This document shows positions 12,293 to 21,726 of a DNA stretch of 37,619 nucleotides, piece by piece. The stretch's first letter is position 1. The number at the start of each line of letters is the position of its first letter. A program made the position numbers and the translations under genes. The notes beneath the pieces were generated by a model that was not told the DNA's origin, made no database searches, and saw only the letters and a program-made list of their open reading frames with translations. Source of the DNA: a virus; IMG/VR virus record IMGVR_UViG_3300020385_000026, positions 1 to 37,619 of that record. One strand, written 5' to 3'.

Positions 12293-13818
12293 TGGAACCC
12301 AGAGCAATACTTGGACCACCCGGCACCGGCAAGACGTATACACTAATCAACTTGGTCAAGGAACGCTTGCGTGAGGGCGTAGCACCGGAGCGCATTGCTT
12401 TCGTATCTTTCAGTAAGAAAGCCGCGGAAGAGGCGCGTACTCGTGCCGCCTCCGAGTTGGGGTTGGAAATAAAATCAATGCCATACTTCCGTACGCTTCA
12501 TTCGTTGGCGTTTCATCAGCTTAGACTTAGCACTAAAGATGTCCTGGCAGCTTCTGACTACAAGCGGCTAGAGGAGCTACTTGGCGTAGAGTTTCGTTCT
12601 ACAAAAAGTATGAGCATGAACGACGGAGAGTTCTTTCGCATGGGTGCGCCGGGAGATGTGTACCTGTCTATTATAAACATGGCTCGTGTTAGACGCGTGT
12701 CTCCTTATCGCCAGTTCGCCAGAACTAACTATGATAATCTAGATTATCGCCAGCTTGAGATAATCAACAAAGGGCTTCAAGACTACAAAGAAGAATTAGG
12801 TAAGATTGATTTTACCGACATGATCGAAGGGTTCGTTGACCGCGGCGATTGCCCTGACCTCGACCTATTGATTGTTGATGAAGCACAAGACTTGGTTCCT
12901 TTGCAGTGGGAGATGGTTGATAAGCTGGCAAAGAACACGCGAGAAGTAGTGTATGCCGGGGATGACGACCAGTGCATCTACGAGTGGATGGGCGTAGACC
13001 CAGAAGATTTCAAAGGGCGTTGCGAAAATGCAACGGTATTGAAGCAAAGTTACCGTGTTCCTTTTGATGTGCATCTAGTTTCGGGCCGCTTGATTAGTCG
13101 TGTAGCAGATCGTGTATACAAGCAGTGGGAGCCAACCGAACGTAAAGGGACGATCAATTGGCATTTCAATTTAGATGAGCTTGACCTCTCTCAAGGCCAG
13201 TGGCTAGTGTTGTGCCGCACTAACTATATCGCTAATCAGGTCGCCTCTCGCATGAAAGAGATGGGGCTTTTGTTCTTCCGGCAAGGCTCCGGGTTTAGCG
13301 TATCCCAAAAAATCATAGACGCAACAAGGGGATGGACAAGGTTAACGACTGGCTCTAGTCTGGGACGTGATGAGTTTAAGAATATGTGGGCTTTTATGGA
13401 TATTGAAAAGCGCATACGTCGTCAGGGCGACAAGCACATAGACAGCATGATCAATGAAGATGTTGTCTCCATGTCGGATGTCCAACGGCTTATGGAACAG
13501 ACAGAAGATTTGTTCGGCGAATCCAAGCAGTGGTTCGACGTTCTCCGTATTCCAGATAATGACCGCATCTATATCCAGTCCGTACTTCGGGCAGGGGAGA
13601 AGTTCGACTCTGAGAACCCCCGTATTAAGCTGTCCACCATTCACAAAGCAAAAGGCGGCGAAGCAGACAATGTTGCTCTCATGCTTGAAACGTCTCGCGC
13701 CTGCCAGACAATGAATGACCCCGACAGTGAGATACGAACTTTTTATGTGGGCATGACACGTGCCAAGCACAACCTTCACCTGATTGAAGGTCGCGGAAGA
13801 TGGAGATTTCAAGTATGA
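12292..13818 (+). CDS. UvrD/Rep-like SF1 DNA helicase
   Basis: A 508-residue superfamily 1A helicase, shorter than UvrD (about 720). Visible motifs: Walker A GPPGTGKT (8-15), SFSKKAAEEA as motif Ia (39-48), DEAQD (196-200), GDDDQCIYEW as motif III, QSYR (252-255) as motif IV, TIHKAKGGE (449-457) as motif V, and MTRAK (488-492) in motif VI. It would unwind duplex DNA 3' to 5' at the fork, driven by ATP. The start overlaps the primase stop (TAATG) and the end overlaps the polymerase start (ATGA), so the three replication enzymes are translationally linked. Confidence 0.95.
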   Translation: MEPRAILGPPGTGKTYTLINLVKERLREGVAPERIAFVSFSKKAAEEARTRAASELGLEIKSMPYFRTLHSLAFHQLRLSTKDVLAASDYKRLEELLGVEFRSTKSMSMNDGEFFRMGAPGDVYLSIINMARVRRVSPYRQFARTNYDNLDYRQLEIINKGLQDYKEELGKIDFTDMIEGFVDRGDCPDLDLLIVDEAQDLVPLQWEMVDKLAKNTREVVYAGDDDQCIYEWMGVDPEDFKGRCENATVLKQSYRVPFDVHLVSGRLISRVADRVYKQWEPTERKGTINWHFNLDELDLSQGQWLVLCRTNYIANQVASRMKEMGLLFFRQGSGFSVSQKIIDATRGWTRLTTGSSLGRDEFKNMWAFMDIEKRIRRQGDKHIDSMINEDVVSMSDVQRLMEQTEDLFGESKQWFDVLRIPDNDRIYIQSVLRAGEKFDSENPRIKLSTIHKAKGGEADNVALMLETSRACQTMNDPDSEIRTFYVGMTRAKHNLHLIEGRGRWRFQV

Positions 13819-15740
13819 CCGGACAGCTAGGCTTTTTTCAAAAGCTCCAAGACGTACAAGACAGTGATATCAAAGACGTTGCCTACGGTGCGCTCGACCA
13901 AGACTGGTCACCACCTGCTGGGTTCCCACGAGGCTATGAAGAAGCCAAGATTATATCGATTGACTTAGAGACCTCTGATCCAAACCTGATGACCATGGGG
14001 CCAGGCTGGGCTCGTAATGATGGCTTTATTTGTGGGATTGCTATTGCCTACGGTGACTTCACCGGATACTTCCCTATTCGCCACGAGGGTGGTGGAAATA
14101 TGCCAGAGAAGTCTGTAATGGCTTTTGTTAAGAAAGTCTGTGAGACCGATGTGCCGAAGGTGATGCACAATGCTCAATACGATCTGGGCTGGTTGCGCTG
14201 GGCAGGTGTCAAAGTTAACGGCAGGGTTTACGATACAATGACCGCGGCTGCGATGCTGGACGAGAACCGCCGCTGGTACAACCTAAACTCTTTGACGATT
14301 GATTATCTAGGCGAGGGCAAGAGTGAGAAGACACTCCGTGCCGCTGCCATGGACTATGGCTTTGACCCGAAGGCAGAGATGTGGCGTTTACCTTCTCGCT
14401 TTGTTGGTCGGTACGCTGAACAGGATGCGGATATTACACTACGTTTGTGGAACAGGCTGAAGCCAGAACTGGTGAAAGATGAGGTGTCACAGATCTTCGA
14501 AATGGAAACTGACCTAACGCCTCTACTGCTCGACATGCGTTGGAACGGTGTGAAGGTGGATCTCGAAGGAGCGCAGAAGGCTCGTGACTATCTAAACAGT
14601 GAAGAGAACAAGCTGCACCAGACAATCGAAGAGACGGTAGGGTTTCAGGTTGAGCCTTGGGCAGCAGCCTCTCTGGCTAAAGCGTTCGACAAGCTCGGCC
14701 TCGACTATCCGCGAACAGCAAAAGAAGCTCCGAGTTTCACGAAGCAATTTCTTGCAGCCCATGAGCACCCTGTCGCGCAGTCTATATTACGTATGCGAGA
14801 GTTCAACAAAGCGAATACGACATTCATCGAGAACATCTTCAAGTTCTCTCACAAGGGTCGCATTCACGCAGAGTTTCACCCCCTCCGCTCTGATGATGGC
14901 GGCACGGTAACGGGCCGGTTCTCTTCCTCCAACCCTAACCTCCAGCAGATACCGGCTCGTGACCCACAAATTAAAAAAGCTATTCGAGGATTGTTTGTTC
15001 CCGATGAGGGTAATAAATGGGGCAGCTTTGACTACGCGTCACAAGAACCGCGATGGCTGGCGCACTACGCTGGGTCGCTATCGGGCGCAAGGAAGCACCC
15101 GATGATTCAAGAAGTAATTGATAAGTACGAAGAAGATGACGCTGACTTTCATCAGATGGTGGCGGACATGGCAGGCATCTCCCGTAAAGATGCTAAGACC
15201 GTGAACCTCGGCATCATGTACGGCATGGGCATCAACAAGCTGGCTGGTGTTTTGGATATCGAAAAGAACGAAGCCAAAGACTTGCTGGGCGATTACAACT
15301 CCAAGGTTCCGTTTGTCAAAGGACTTGCTGATGCTGTGTCTCGAGCAGCAGAAACCAACGGGGTTGTTCGAACAGTGCTTGGCCGACGGTGCCGCTTTGA
15401 TAAATGGGAGCCGAAGCGTTATGGCCTGCACCGTGCGCTGCCGTTTGAAGATGCCCGACGTGAGCATGGCCCGAAAGAGTCGCTGAAACGTGCCTACACA
15501 TACAAGGCTCTCAATCGATTGATACAAGGCTCGAGTGCTGACCAAATGAAACGTGCAATGGTGGACTGCTACAAAGAAGGGTTTACTCCCCTGCTCACAG
15601 TGCATGATGAACTGTGCTTCAATATAGAGAGCGAAAGTCAAGCAAACAAAATTAAAGAAATCATGGAAACATGCATACCAGCTTTGGTACCATTTAAGAT
15701 TGACTTCGCGTTAGGCGACAACTGGGGCGAAATTGAATAA
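13815..15740 (+). CDS. polA: family A DNA polymerase with 3'-5' exonuclease
   Basis: A 641-residue replicative polymerase. ATG 13815 is chosen (ATGA overlap, GGAG nine bases upstream) over ATG 13800. The exonuclease domain starts with SIDLETSD (Asp50, Glu52) and continues with HNAQYDLGWL. Polymerase motifs: TGRFSSSNPNLQQIP, motif A FDYASQEPRW (Asp406), motif B KTVNLGIMYGM, motif C TVHDELCF (Asp598). No 5' nuclease domain is present, as in T7 polymerase. The residue equivalent to E. coli Phe762 is Leu465, the variant reported to dominate marine virioplankton. It is the core replication enzyme, fed by the primase and helicase encoded just upstream. Confidence 0.96.
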   Translation: MTGQLGFFQKLQDVQDSDIKDVAYGALDQDWSPPAGFPRGYEEAKIISIDLETSDPNLMTMGPGWARNDGFICGIAIAYGDFTGYFPIRHEGGGNMPEKSVMAFVKKVCETDVPKVMHNAQYDLGWLRWAGVKVNGRVYDTMTAAAMLDENRRWYNLNSLTIDYLGEGKSEKTLRAAAMDYGFDPKAEMWRLPSRFVGRYAEQDADITLRLWNRLKPELVKDEVSQIFEMETDLTPLLLDMRWNGVKVDLEGAQKARDYLNSEENKLHQTIEETVGFQVEPWAAASLAKAFDKLGLDYPRTAKEAPSFTKQFLAAHEHPVAQSILRMREFNKANTTFIENIFKFSHKGRIHAEFHPLRSDDGGTVTGRFSSSNPNLQQIPARDPQIKKAIRGLFVPDEGNKWGSFDYASQEPRWLAHYAGSLSGARKHPMIQEVIDKYEEDDADFHQMVADMAGISRKDAKTVNLGIMYGMGINKLAGVLDIEKNEAKDLLGDYNSKVPFVKGLADAVSRAAETNGVVRTVLGRRCRFDKWEPKRYGLHRALPFEDARREHGPKESLKRAYTYKALNRLIQGSSADQMKRAMVDCYKEGFTPLLTVHDELCFNIESESQANKIKEIMETCIPALVPFKIDFALGDNWGEIE

Positions 15741-15742
15741 CA

Positions 15743-16243
15743 ATGATTTTGCTAGACGATTTTTTACCTACTCACCTCACTAATCATGTGAAGCATTTTG
15801 AAAACATAAGCTGGTGGGACGGTGCCACTAAAAGTGAACCTGCTCACGATGTGATTGAGTTTTGTGTAGATTACTTTCAACCAGAAGGAATGTGTGGTTT
15901 TGAGTATTGGTACAATATTTGCTATCATGGACACGTAAATAGCTGGCATTTCGACAAGGACGAAGAAAAGGGATTAAACGGGAAGTTTGTTCCGGCGGAT
16001 TGGTCTTGCGTTTTATATCCAACAGAACACTCTTTGTGGGGTGGGTTTCTAGAAATTCAAACTGCGGACGAAACACGGACAGAGGTAGAGCGTATAGCCC
16101 CACGGTTCAATAGATGCGTGGTCCTAGATCCAGGTGTCTGGCACCGGGTCTCAGGGATTTGGTCTGGAGAACGCCACGCATTTCTAATTAATGGTTGGAG
16201 AAATCCTCCCACGACGGCGCAGTTACACGAGGAAAACAAATGA
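15743..16243 (+). CDS. 2OG-Fe(II) oxygenase
   Basis: A 166-residue protein of the 2-oxoglutarate/Fe(II) dioxygenase superfamily. The double-stranded beta-helix ligands are clear: His69 and Asp71 in SWHFDKDE, distal His134 in PGVWHRVSG, and Arg144 ten residues later for 2-oxoglutarate (SGERHAFLINGW). The size fits small phage prolyl-4-hydroxylase-like enzymes, which hydroxylate proteins, nucleic acid bases or metabolites; the substrate is unknown. It starts two bases after the polymerase stop and ends in an ATGA overlap with a second such gene. No signal peptide, so cytoplasmic. Confidence 0.88.
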   Translation: MILLDDFLPTHLTNHVKHFENISWWDGATKSEPAHDVIEFCVDYFQPEGMCGFEYWYNICYHGHVNSWHFDKDEEKGLNGKFVPADWSCVLYPTEHSLWGGFLEIQTADETRTEVERIAPRFNRCVVLDPGVWHRVSGIWSGERHAFLINGWRNPPTTAQLHEENK

Positions 16244-16758
16244 GATACGAGATAATCGACGGTGGAATACCGGCCGGAGAAATAGAGCGCATGTATGACT
16301 TTGTGCTTCATAGTAACTTCAACGTGGGCTGGGTTGACCGCCCCGAAGAAATAAGCGGCTTGTTTCGAAACATGGCAAGTCACTACAGCGACGACGACAT
16401 AAGAAGGCTGGAGTTTTTTGAAAGTATTACGTCTCAAAAATTGTTGGATAAAATTGACGGACGATGGCCTACTAAGACCAGTGTTAACCTGTCTTACCCG
16501 GGCAACGTGTATTACCCGCATACGCATCAGCGAGAAGAAAGCATGGTGTACTACGCCAATGTGCGGTGGCTACCCGAATGGGCGGGAGAGACCATGATCT
16601 TTAATGACGACATGACGGTAGATACAGCCATTGAGTTTAAGTCGGGTCGGGTGCTTTGGATGGACGAGGGTGTACCTCATTCGCTACGCGCACCGAGCAC
16701 AGTTTGCCCCGACTTTCGCTTCACAATGGCAATGTTCTTCGAAAAGAAAAACTCTTAG
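16240..16758 (+). CDS. 2OG-Fe(II) oxygenase, HxH variant
   Basis: A 172-residue protein starting MRYEIIDGGI at an ATGA overlap; an upstream in-frame start at 16195 would add 15 residues. The beta-helix core is visible: PHTHQREESMVYYAN (93-107), EWAGETMIFND (113-123), then GRVLWMDEGVPHSLR (136-150) and FRFTMAMFF. The usual HxD iron site appears as His94-Thr-His96, with distal His147 and Arg160. Such HTH-type members occur in cyanophage relatives as I recall, often with WxGET. Whether His96 replaces the Asp or the metal is bound elsewhere needs a model. It is the last gene of the replication operon and overlaps a convergent gene by four bases. Confidence 0.8.
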   Translation: MRYEIIDGGIPAGEIERMYDFVLHSNFNVGWVDRPEEISGLFRNMASHYSDDDIRRLEFFESITSQKLLDKIDGRWPTKTSVNLSYPGNVYYPHTHQREESMVYYANVRWLPEWAGETMIFNDDMTVDTAIEFKSGRVLWMDEGVPHSLRAPSTVCPDFRFTMAMFFEKKNS

Positions 16759-17204
16759 TACAGCTTTCTGACAGCCTTGTTCCAGCTACAAGCTGCGAGT
16801 TCCGAGTCTAGATAATCAGCGGCCGGTACACGCTTTGTCTTTTGGTGTCGCACCCCGGACATTGGTAAAAATAAAACGCCCTCGTGGTCGAGACCAACAA
16901 GGGCTAGTATATCGCAATCAGCTTCGGTGAGGGCGACTTTTGTTTTGCTGCCCTTGGCTACCGAGAAGTGATAGGTGGCTCGTATAGGATATTTCTTACC
17001 GCCATCCTTCTTTGCTCTAGCCCCCTCGTATACAGTACGAGATGTCTTAACCTGAATGCGAACGGGTTTTATACCGACCATGGCAATGATGTCAGTGGTT
17101 CCGAGTTGCACGACCTCACACGGAACATTCATTTGCCGAAGACGGTAGAGGCACAACGCTTCTCCGATGTCTCCGGTATGGACCTCCAATGAAGATGGTG
17201 TCAT
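16755..17204 (-). CDS. PD-(D/E)xK nuclease-like protein
   Basis: A 149-residue protein whose N-terminal half matches the PD-(D/E)xK endonuclease group: HTGDIGEALCLYRL (9-22, with Glu15), TTDIIAMVGI with Asp38, and RIQVKTSR (49-56, with the Q-x-K form Gln51, Lys53). A later YHFSVAKGS and ADCDILALVGLD fit the remaining beta strands of this fold. These enzymes cut DNA as resolvases or repair nucleases; in phages they may resolve branched DNA before packaging. It is the last gene of the virion operon, directly after the M15 peptidase and convergent with the replication operon. Confidence 0.75.
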   Translation of the reverse strand: MTPSSLEVHTGDIGEALCLYRLRQMNVPCEVVQLGTTDIIAMVGIKPVRIQVKTSRTVYEGARAKKDGGKKYPIRATYHFSVAKGSKTKVALTEADCDILALVGLDHEGVLFLPMSGVRHQKTKRVPAADYLDSELAACSWNKAVRKLY

Positions 17205-17588
17205 CTAATACGACCAGATAGTTGGGCGTGTCGGGCCCATCTCTTTATCATCAAGATGAAGAAAGCGGGAACCGTGACCGCCCTTCTGCTGTATGCCGAT
17301 GCCTGTGAAGGCTCCGCTGCGAAGAGCTAGTGTTAAGAGTTCAACGGCTGCGCCGTGTGATATCTTTATGTCCGCGGCATGACCACTTGAGTGTGTGCCG
17401 GGCTTTGCTTTCTTCTTTTCGATCGGGTGATCGGGACAACGGTATCCACTAGATATCGTCAGTCCCCTTCCGTAGTGAGAGCGAAGAGATTGAAGCTTGG
17501 CTATAAAAGACTCGTTCATGTGGCACTCGCCACAATGTGAACATGCGAACTCCGACTCGCTAAAGTTCGGATATTTTGACCAGTCCAT
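17205..17588 (-). CDS. peptidase M15A-family peptidoglycan hydrolase
   Basis: A 127-residue metallopeptidase. The zinc site is complete: His66 and Asp73 in GTHSSGHAADI (64-74) and His111 in RFLHLDD. SSGYRCPDHP (47-56) is the typical preceding segment. The family cleaves D,D- or L,D-peptide bonds of peptidoglycan stem peptides. A CxxCxxC segment in the N-terminus (ACSHCGECHM, 15-24) is often present in phage members. Without a signal peptide it may be a second endolysin or a virion-borne enzyme, because it sits at the end of the virion operon next to the largest putative injected protein; a single-base overlap links the two genes. Confidence 0.9.
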   Translation of the reverse strand: MDWSKYPNFSESEFACSHCGECHMNESFIAKLQSLRSHYGRGLTISSGYRCPDHPIEKKKAKPGTHSSGHAADIKISHGAAVELLTLALRSGAFTGIGIQQKGGHGSRFLHLDDKEMGPTRPTIWSY

Positions 17589-20500
17589 TATTTATTGCCC
17601 CTCTGTAGAATTTGGAGATTTTTAAGTGCGTCTATTGGGTTTGAGCCTAATAACTCTAAGTCAGGTGTCTGTAACGATGCCTCTGGTCCCCTGGCGGTGG
17701 GCTGGGGTACCGTAGCCGGTGCTACAGGCGACGAGAGAGGCTGTTTTTGTTCAATGTTTCCAACAGGTTGAGAACCCGCTTGTTCGAGCTCAAACAACGA
17801 ATCGCGTCGTAAACCACGGGCAAATCGATTGAGAGAGCTTCTATCAAGGCTTTGCATCACACGATTTTCGTCCCTACGAGCCTTGCGTCTAATTTCTTTA
17901 GCCAGTTGCTGAGAAGCATAGTAAGGATTGCGCCTACCTCGCATGATCGCGTTGATGTCTTTACTGCCGACATTGCCCTCTTTAAGTGCTCGTTTAATAT
18001 CTCTCCGTTCGAGTCCAAGTTTTTGAGCCGCTTCGATGTCTTTAGCCAAAGCTCTTTGATGCCGGAGCAAGTCTTCCTGAACATCCATGAACTCTGCCAT
18101 GACTTCTTCAGCAGAAGAGTCTGGGCGACGTGCCAAACTTGTGAAACCAGACTTGATACTGTTAACCTTCCCGCCGTATTCAAAACCCTTGTATTGAAGA
18201 GACTTCTTCAAATCCATTTCCATCTTGCGGAAACCGGTCATGTGCGTCAAGAGTTCTTCTTGAAGAGTGTACTCTTGTCCCTGCCTACCAGGTTCATCTG
18301 TGATAGCTCGAACTAATCGGCCCGGCTGTATCTCCCCTGCTCGTATTTCAAAGATGTACTTGAGCATGGCTGGTTCAAATCCACCGAGCACGTGAATGAA
18401 AGACTTTGCAATCTTTTCCCCTTCATCATCTCCTTCACGGAAGATAGGAGAGCCTAGTTGTGTGCGACCCTGACGACCATAAATATCCATCAGGCGTTCT
18501 GCTACCAACGATTCTCCAGCAAACGGTTCGAGCAAAGACTTGGAGGCATCGAAAACAGAAGACAGGATTTGATCCGCGGTGCCTGCATCCACTGCTCCTT
18601 TTTCAGCGTATGTACGCATAGCTCTTCGGGCCGGTGCCACGATGAAGTCATAGGGCATCATGTAGCTTAGATCGACATACTCCAGTTTACCTGTTTCTCT
18701 GTCAAAGTTAACGGGAGCAAGTGCGTTGCCACGTTGGAACGGAGCGGAGAAACGTTGCATGGCTTCCAGATCTTGATCGTCCATGCCATTGAGTCTTAGC
18801 ATAGCTCCTTGAACACCTGCTGTTAGGCCAAATGCCGACGTGTACAATCCAGCGACTCTTTTGGCCCCGATTGCTTTCACCTCGTCAACAAATTGCTGCG
18901 CGGCTTTTCTAGCTCCTTGATCCGACAATCCTGGCCGTGCTGTCTTTATTGATTGAACCAGATCGTCGGTAACTGTCATGCCCATCTCACGCATAGACTG
19001 ACGTAAAATGTTTGTAGTGTTCCTCATAATCTCCGCTGGGAAAGCAATAAAGTTCCCCATGACAGGAATGCGACGAATCGCCTTCACTGCTTCTGGCACA
19101 CGAGAATAGACAGGCATCGTGCCTTTAACAATATCCGCAGCCATTACAGTCAAGAAGGGAATGTTCTCGTTTAGTGCGGACGTGCGTACAGCCAGTCCTG
19201 AGTTGACAAGCGTTTGTCCCAGAGCTCCAGCATCTTCTGGGTTTATACCAGCACGTCGGAAAGCGTTTGCGTACTTTGCTTGTTCCGCAAACAGGCCCGC
19301 GGTCTTACCAGCGTTGTCCACACCAGAGTACGCTTTTTGTAAGAAGCGATAAAAAGGTACTGCCTCCACAAGAGATTGACCAGCCTTCTGAGTTTTCTGA
19401 GCAAAGCCACTAAGATCTGCTCCTTCGCGAATTAAAGACCTGTACTCGTTTGTCACTATGTTTTGATCTCGAAGACCTAAATCACCAAGCCACTGGTACA
19501 TCTCCTTAAACTCAGCGTCGCTCAGTTTACCCGGCTTACCAAACGTGAGAGCAAGTGAGTCTGCAAGATCCGTGGCTCTAGCTATGTTGCCGTTAGCCGC
19601 CAACAAAAAGAAGTTAGACAAGCCGTTTCTGATTTGACCCAACGGGTTCAAGACTGTTTGACCAACCTGAGAGATACCCTTTGCCTGTAGGGACACAGCT
19701 AAAAGCTTGTTAAAGGTCGTATCTTTTATTCGGTCATAGACCAAAGTATCGTAGAGTTCTTTACGAACAAAGTTCCCACCAAGGGTTCCAAAAGAACTAT
19801 CCAGCAATCCCCCCGGTTTCATAGGGACTTTAACGTAACCCAAAGACTCTAGTGTTTCTTCTTCGACCCTTCCTAGCGGAACAGCTTCACCAGTATCATC
19901 AAGAACTGATGGCCTAATAATAAATGGCTTGGCTCCTGTGCTGTTAAACAAGGAAGCTGCCTCGTCAAAAGTTTTTGTAAGAGTCGAGTCTTCAACCATA
20001 GACCGATACATTTTGTTGTGAGCAACAAAATTAGCCATGTCACTAACGGTTTTAACAACTCGTTCAGGAACATCAGCCGCGCCTCTTTTTTCACGCAACA
20101 GTTTACGAACCGTAGGCGACTCTTCGAGCACACGAGATCGCTTTGCTAAGATGCCTTCCGATATATCGTATAAAGGCACGTCTGTCTTAGTTATATTCTT
20201 AGCAGCTTCTAAGTTTTTCGCAGCCTCCGCTGCAACTTTATCAGCGTCAAACCCTGTTTCTAAGACTCGCAGACCCAGTAACTCATCCACGTAAACTTGC
20301 GCTTCGGCCCTGATTTGATCATCAGCTTTTCCTACAGCCTCTGTTGTGCTGGAAATAAAATCAGTAACTTCATCAACTGCCTTGTTATATTCTGCCGTAG
20401 ACCTAAACACGCCAACATCACTGACCTGTTCTGGGCCATTGTACAAGCGGCGCAGATAAGACCCTTTTTGTGTTTGAATGGTCGAAAGGATTGCACTAGC

Positions 20501-21718
20501 TGTCCCGTCGTCAACCTGTCCAAGCTTTCTTAGCTCTTCGACTTCTGCATATACCCTGTCGGACAGGTCATCTACCTGTGTTCTTAATAAAGAAGCTGCT
20601 TCCTCAACCTTAGATCCGTACTGAGACAAAGCTTGCTTGTCTCCTTCTAGATATCTCTGCAAGTCGCTATATGCTTTTTCCAAGCCCTTTTTGTTTCGAG
20701 CAAAAGGTAGTTGTCCTTTGACAACCTTCCGGGCTTGGTCGTCGAAGTTCTGCACAAGACGATACACGTCGTTTGCTGCCTCATCACTGATACCTCTGGC
20801 ATCTGATAGAAGTTCAAACTGTTCTCGAGGGATACCGCCTGATGCAGTAAAGTTTTTGTTGAGCCAGTTCCAACTAGCTGCCCTGTTGCCTAGATAGTCA
20901 AAAGCACCAGACACCCTCCGGGCAACTGCCCCAGCACCCGGAAGAGCCGACACACTTCCTACGGCTTTTCCCACAACAGGTATGGCTATATCAAAAGCCC
21001 CGGATAAAGCTCCGCCTTCGGTAGCCACTCTGAATTTGTTTCTAAATCGACGTAAAGCCTCGTCCCTACCAACCAATCCGGTATCATCTTCTGTTCTTAG
21101 TTCGGCCGGTAGTGCGTCGAAAGCATCTGCGATAGTAGTCATACTTGATGGAGATACAAAAAAGTCTGACGCGGCAACCCCCAAAGACGTGGCTGCAACC
21201 TTGCCCGGCATGTTTGTAAGAAGAGCTCGTCCGGCTGCGGAGGTGCCAAAAGCTTCAGCACTCTTGGCAAAAGTGCTTGATGCTTTCAAAGACTGTGTGC
21301 CAGCGGCCGCAGCTTTGGCTCGACTCAACCATGTCAGAGGTATAAAAGCACCCAAACCAAAGTTAGTGATTAGATTTGTTACTTCCCCTGCCGTCGTTTC
21401 TGGGGTGAAACCCAAAGCTTCTTTTGTTGCCTCAAAGCTTTCTGTCACTCCGCGGCTGGTACTGCTGTCGGTAGCAATGTCAAAACCCAGCGCAGCAGTT
21501 TCCGATAGTCCCTGTGCTATACCGACCAAACCCGCGCCAAACCCTTCAGCCACATCTCGAAAAACAGACACGTCGCTGTCTTCTTCGGTGTCGGGCATTT
21601 CTGCTGGACCGGATTGAGTTGCTCGGATTATTTCCTGCTGCTGGTCTTCTGGTGAAAGATCTAGAAAGTCATCTCGTAACTCTACCGGACCAAACCCTTC
21701 TAGGTTGATGGTAGCCAT
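17588..21718 (-). CDS. giant internal virion (ejection) protein
   Basis: A 1376-residue protein, the largest gene here, with an excellent ribosome binding site (AGGAGG five bases before the ATG). It begins MATINLEGFG, has an Ala/Gly-rich, weakly hydrophobic region at about residues 60-200, long amphipathic helices thereafter, and a basic C-terminal region (YASQQLAKEIRRKARRDENR). The layout (very long, helical, Ala-rich, at the end of the virion operon) is that of podovirus internal core proteins such as T7 gp16, which are injected with DNA. No lysozyme or protease motif was recognised, so the wall-cutting role may be done by the neighbouring M15 peptidase. The call is by size and context. Confidence 0.65.
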   Translation of the reverse strand: MATINLEGFGPVELRDDFLDLSPEDQQQEIIRATQSGPAEMPDTEEDSDVSVFRDVAEGFGAGLVGIAQGLSETAALGFDIATDSSTSRGVTESFEATKEALGFTPETTAGEVTNLITNFGLGAFIPLTWLSRAKAAAAGTQSLKASSTFAKSAEAFGTSAAGRALLTNMPGKVAATSLGVAASDFFVSPSSMTTIADAFDALPAELRTEDDTGLVGRDEALRRFRNKFRVATEGGALSGAFDIAIPVVGKAVGSVSALPGAGAVARRVSGAFDYLGNRAASWNWLNKNFTASGGIPREQFELLSDARGISDEAANDVYRLVQNFDDQARKVVKGQLPFARNKKGLEKAYSDLQRYLEGDKQALSQYGSKVEEAASLLRTQVDDLSDRVYAEVEELRKLGQVDDGTASAILSTIQTQKGSYLRRLYNGPEQVSDVGVFRSTAEYNKAVDEVTDFISSTTEAVGKADDQIRAEAQVYVDELLGLRVLETGFDADKVAAEAAKNLEAAKNITKTDVPLYDISEGILAKRSRVLEESPTVRKLLREKRGAADVPERVVKTVSDMANFVAHNKMYRSMVEDSTLTKTFDEAASLFNSTGAKPFIIRPSVLDDTGEAVPLGRVEEETLESLGYVKVPMKPGGLLDSSFGTLGGNFVRKELYDTLVYDRIKDTTFNKLLAVSLQAKGISQVGQTVLNPLGQIRNGLSNFFLLAANGNIARATDLADSLALTFGKPGKLSDAEFKEMYQWLGDLGLRDQNIVTNEYRSLIREGADLSGFAQKTQKAGQSLVEAVPFYRFLQKAYSGVDNAGKTAGLFAEQAKYANAFRRAGINPEDAGALGQTLVNSGLAVRTSALNENIPFLTVMAADIVKGTMPVYSRVPEAVKAIRRIPVMGNFIAFPAEIMRNTTNILRQSMREMGMTVTDDLVQSIKTARPGLSDQGARKAAQQFVDEVKAIGAKRVAGLYTSAFGLTAGVQGAMLRLNGMDDQDLEAMQRFSAPFQRGNALAPVNFDRETGKLEYVDLSYMMPYDFIVAPARRAMRTYAEKGAVDAGTADQILSSVFDASKSLLEPFAGESLVAERLMDIYGRQGRTQLGSPIFREGDDEGEKIAKSFIHVLGGFEPAMLKYIFEIRAGEIQPGRLVRAITDEPGRQGQEYTLQEELLTHMTGFRKMEMDLKKSLQYKGFEYGGKVNSIKSGFTSLARRPDSSAEEVMAEFMDVQEDLLRHQRALAKDIEAAQKLGLERRDIKRALKEGNVGSKDINAIMRGRRNPYYASQQLAKEIRRKARRDENRVMQSLDRSSLNRFARGLRRDSLFELEQAGSQPVGNIEQKQPLSSPVAPATVPQPTARGPEASLQTPDLELLGSNPIDALKNLQILQRGNK

Positions 21719-21726
21719 GATGCCTC

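Noticed and set aside
15078-15641. 187-codon minus-strand frame
   Set aside because: Lies opposite polymerase motifs A to C, which are certain coding sequence.
20982-21617. 211-codon plus-strand frame
   Set aside because: Antisense to the giant virion protein; Ser/Ala/Pro-rich composition fits a shadow frame, and no ribosome binding site is seen.
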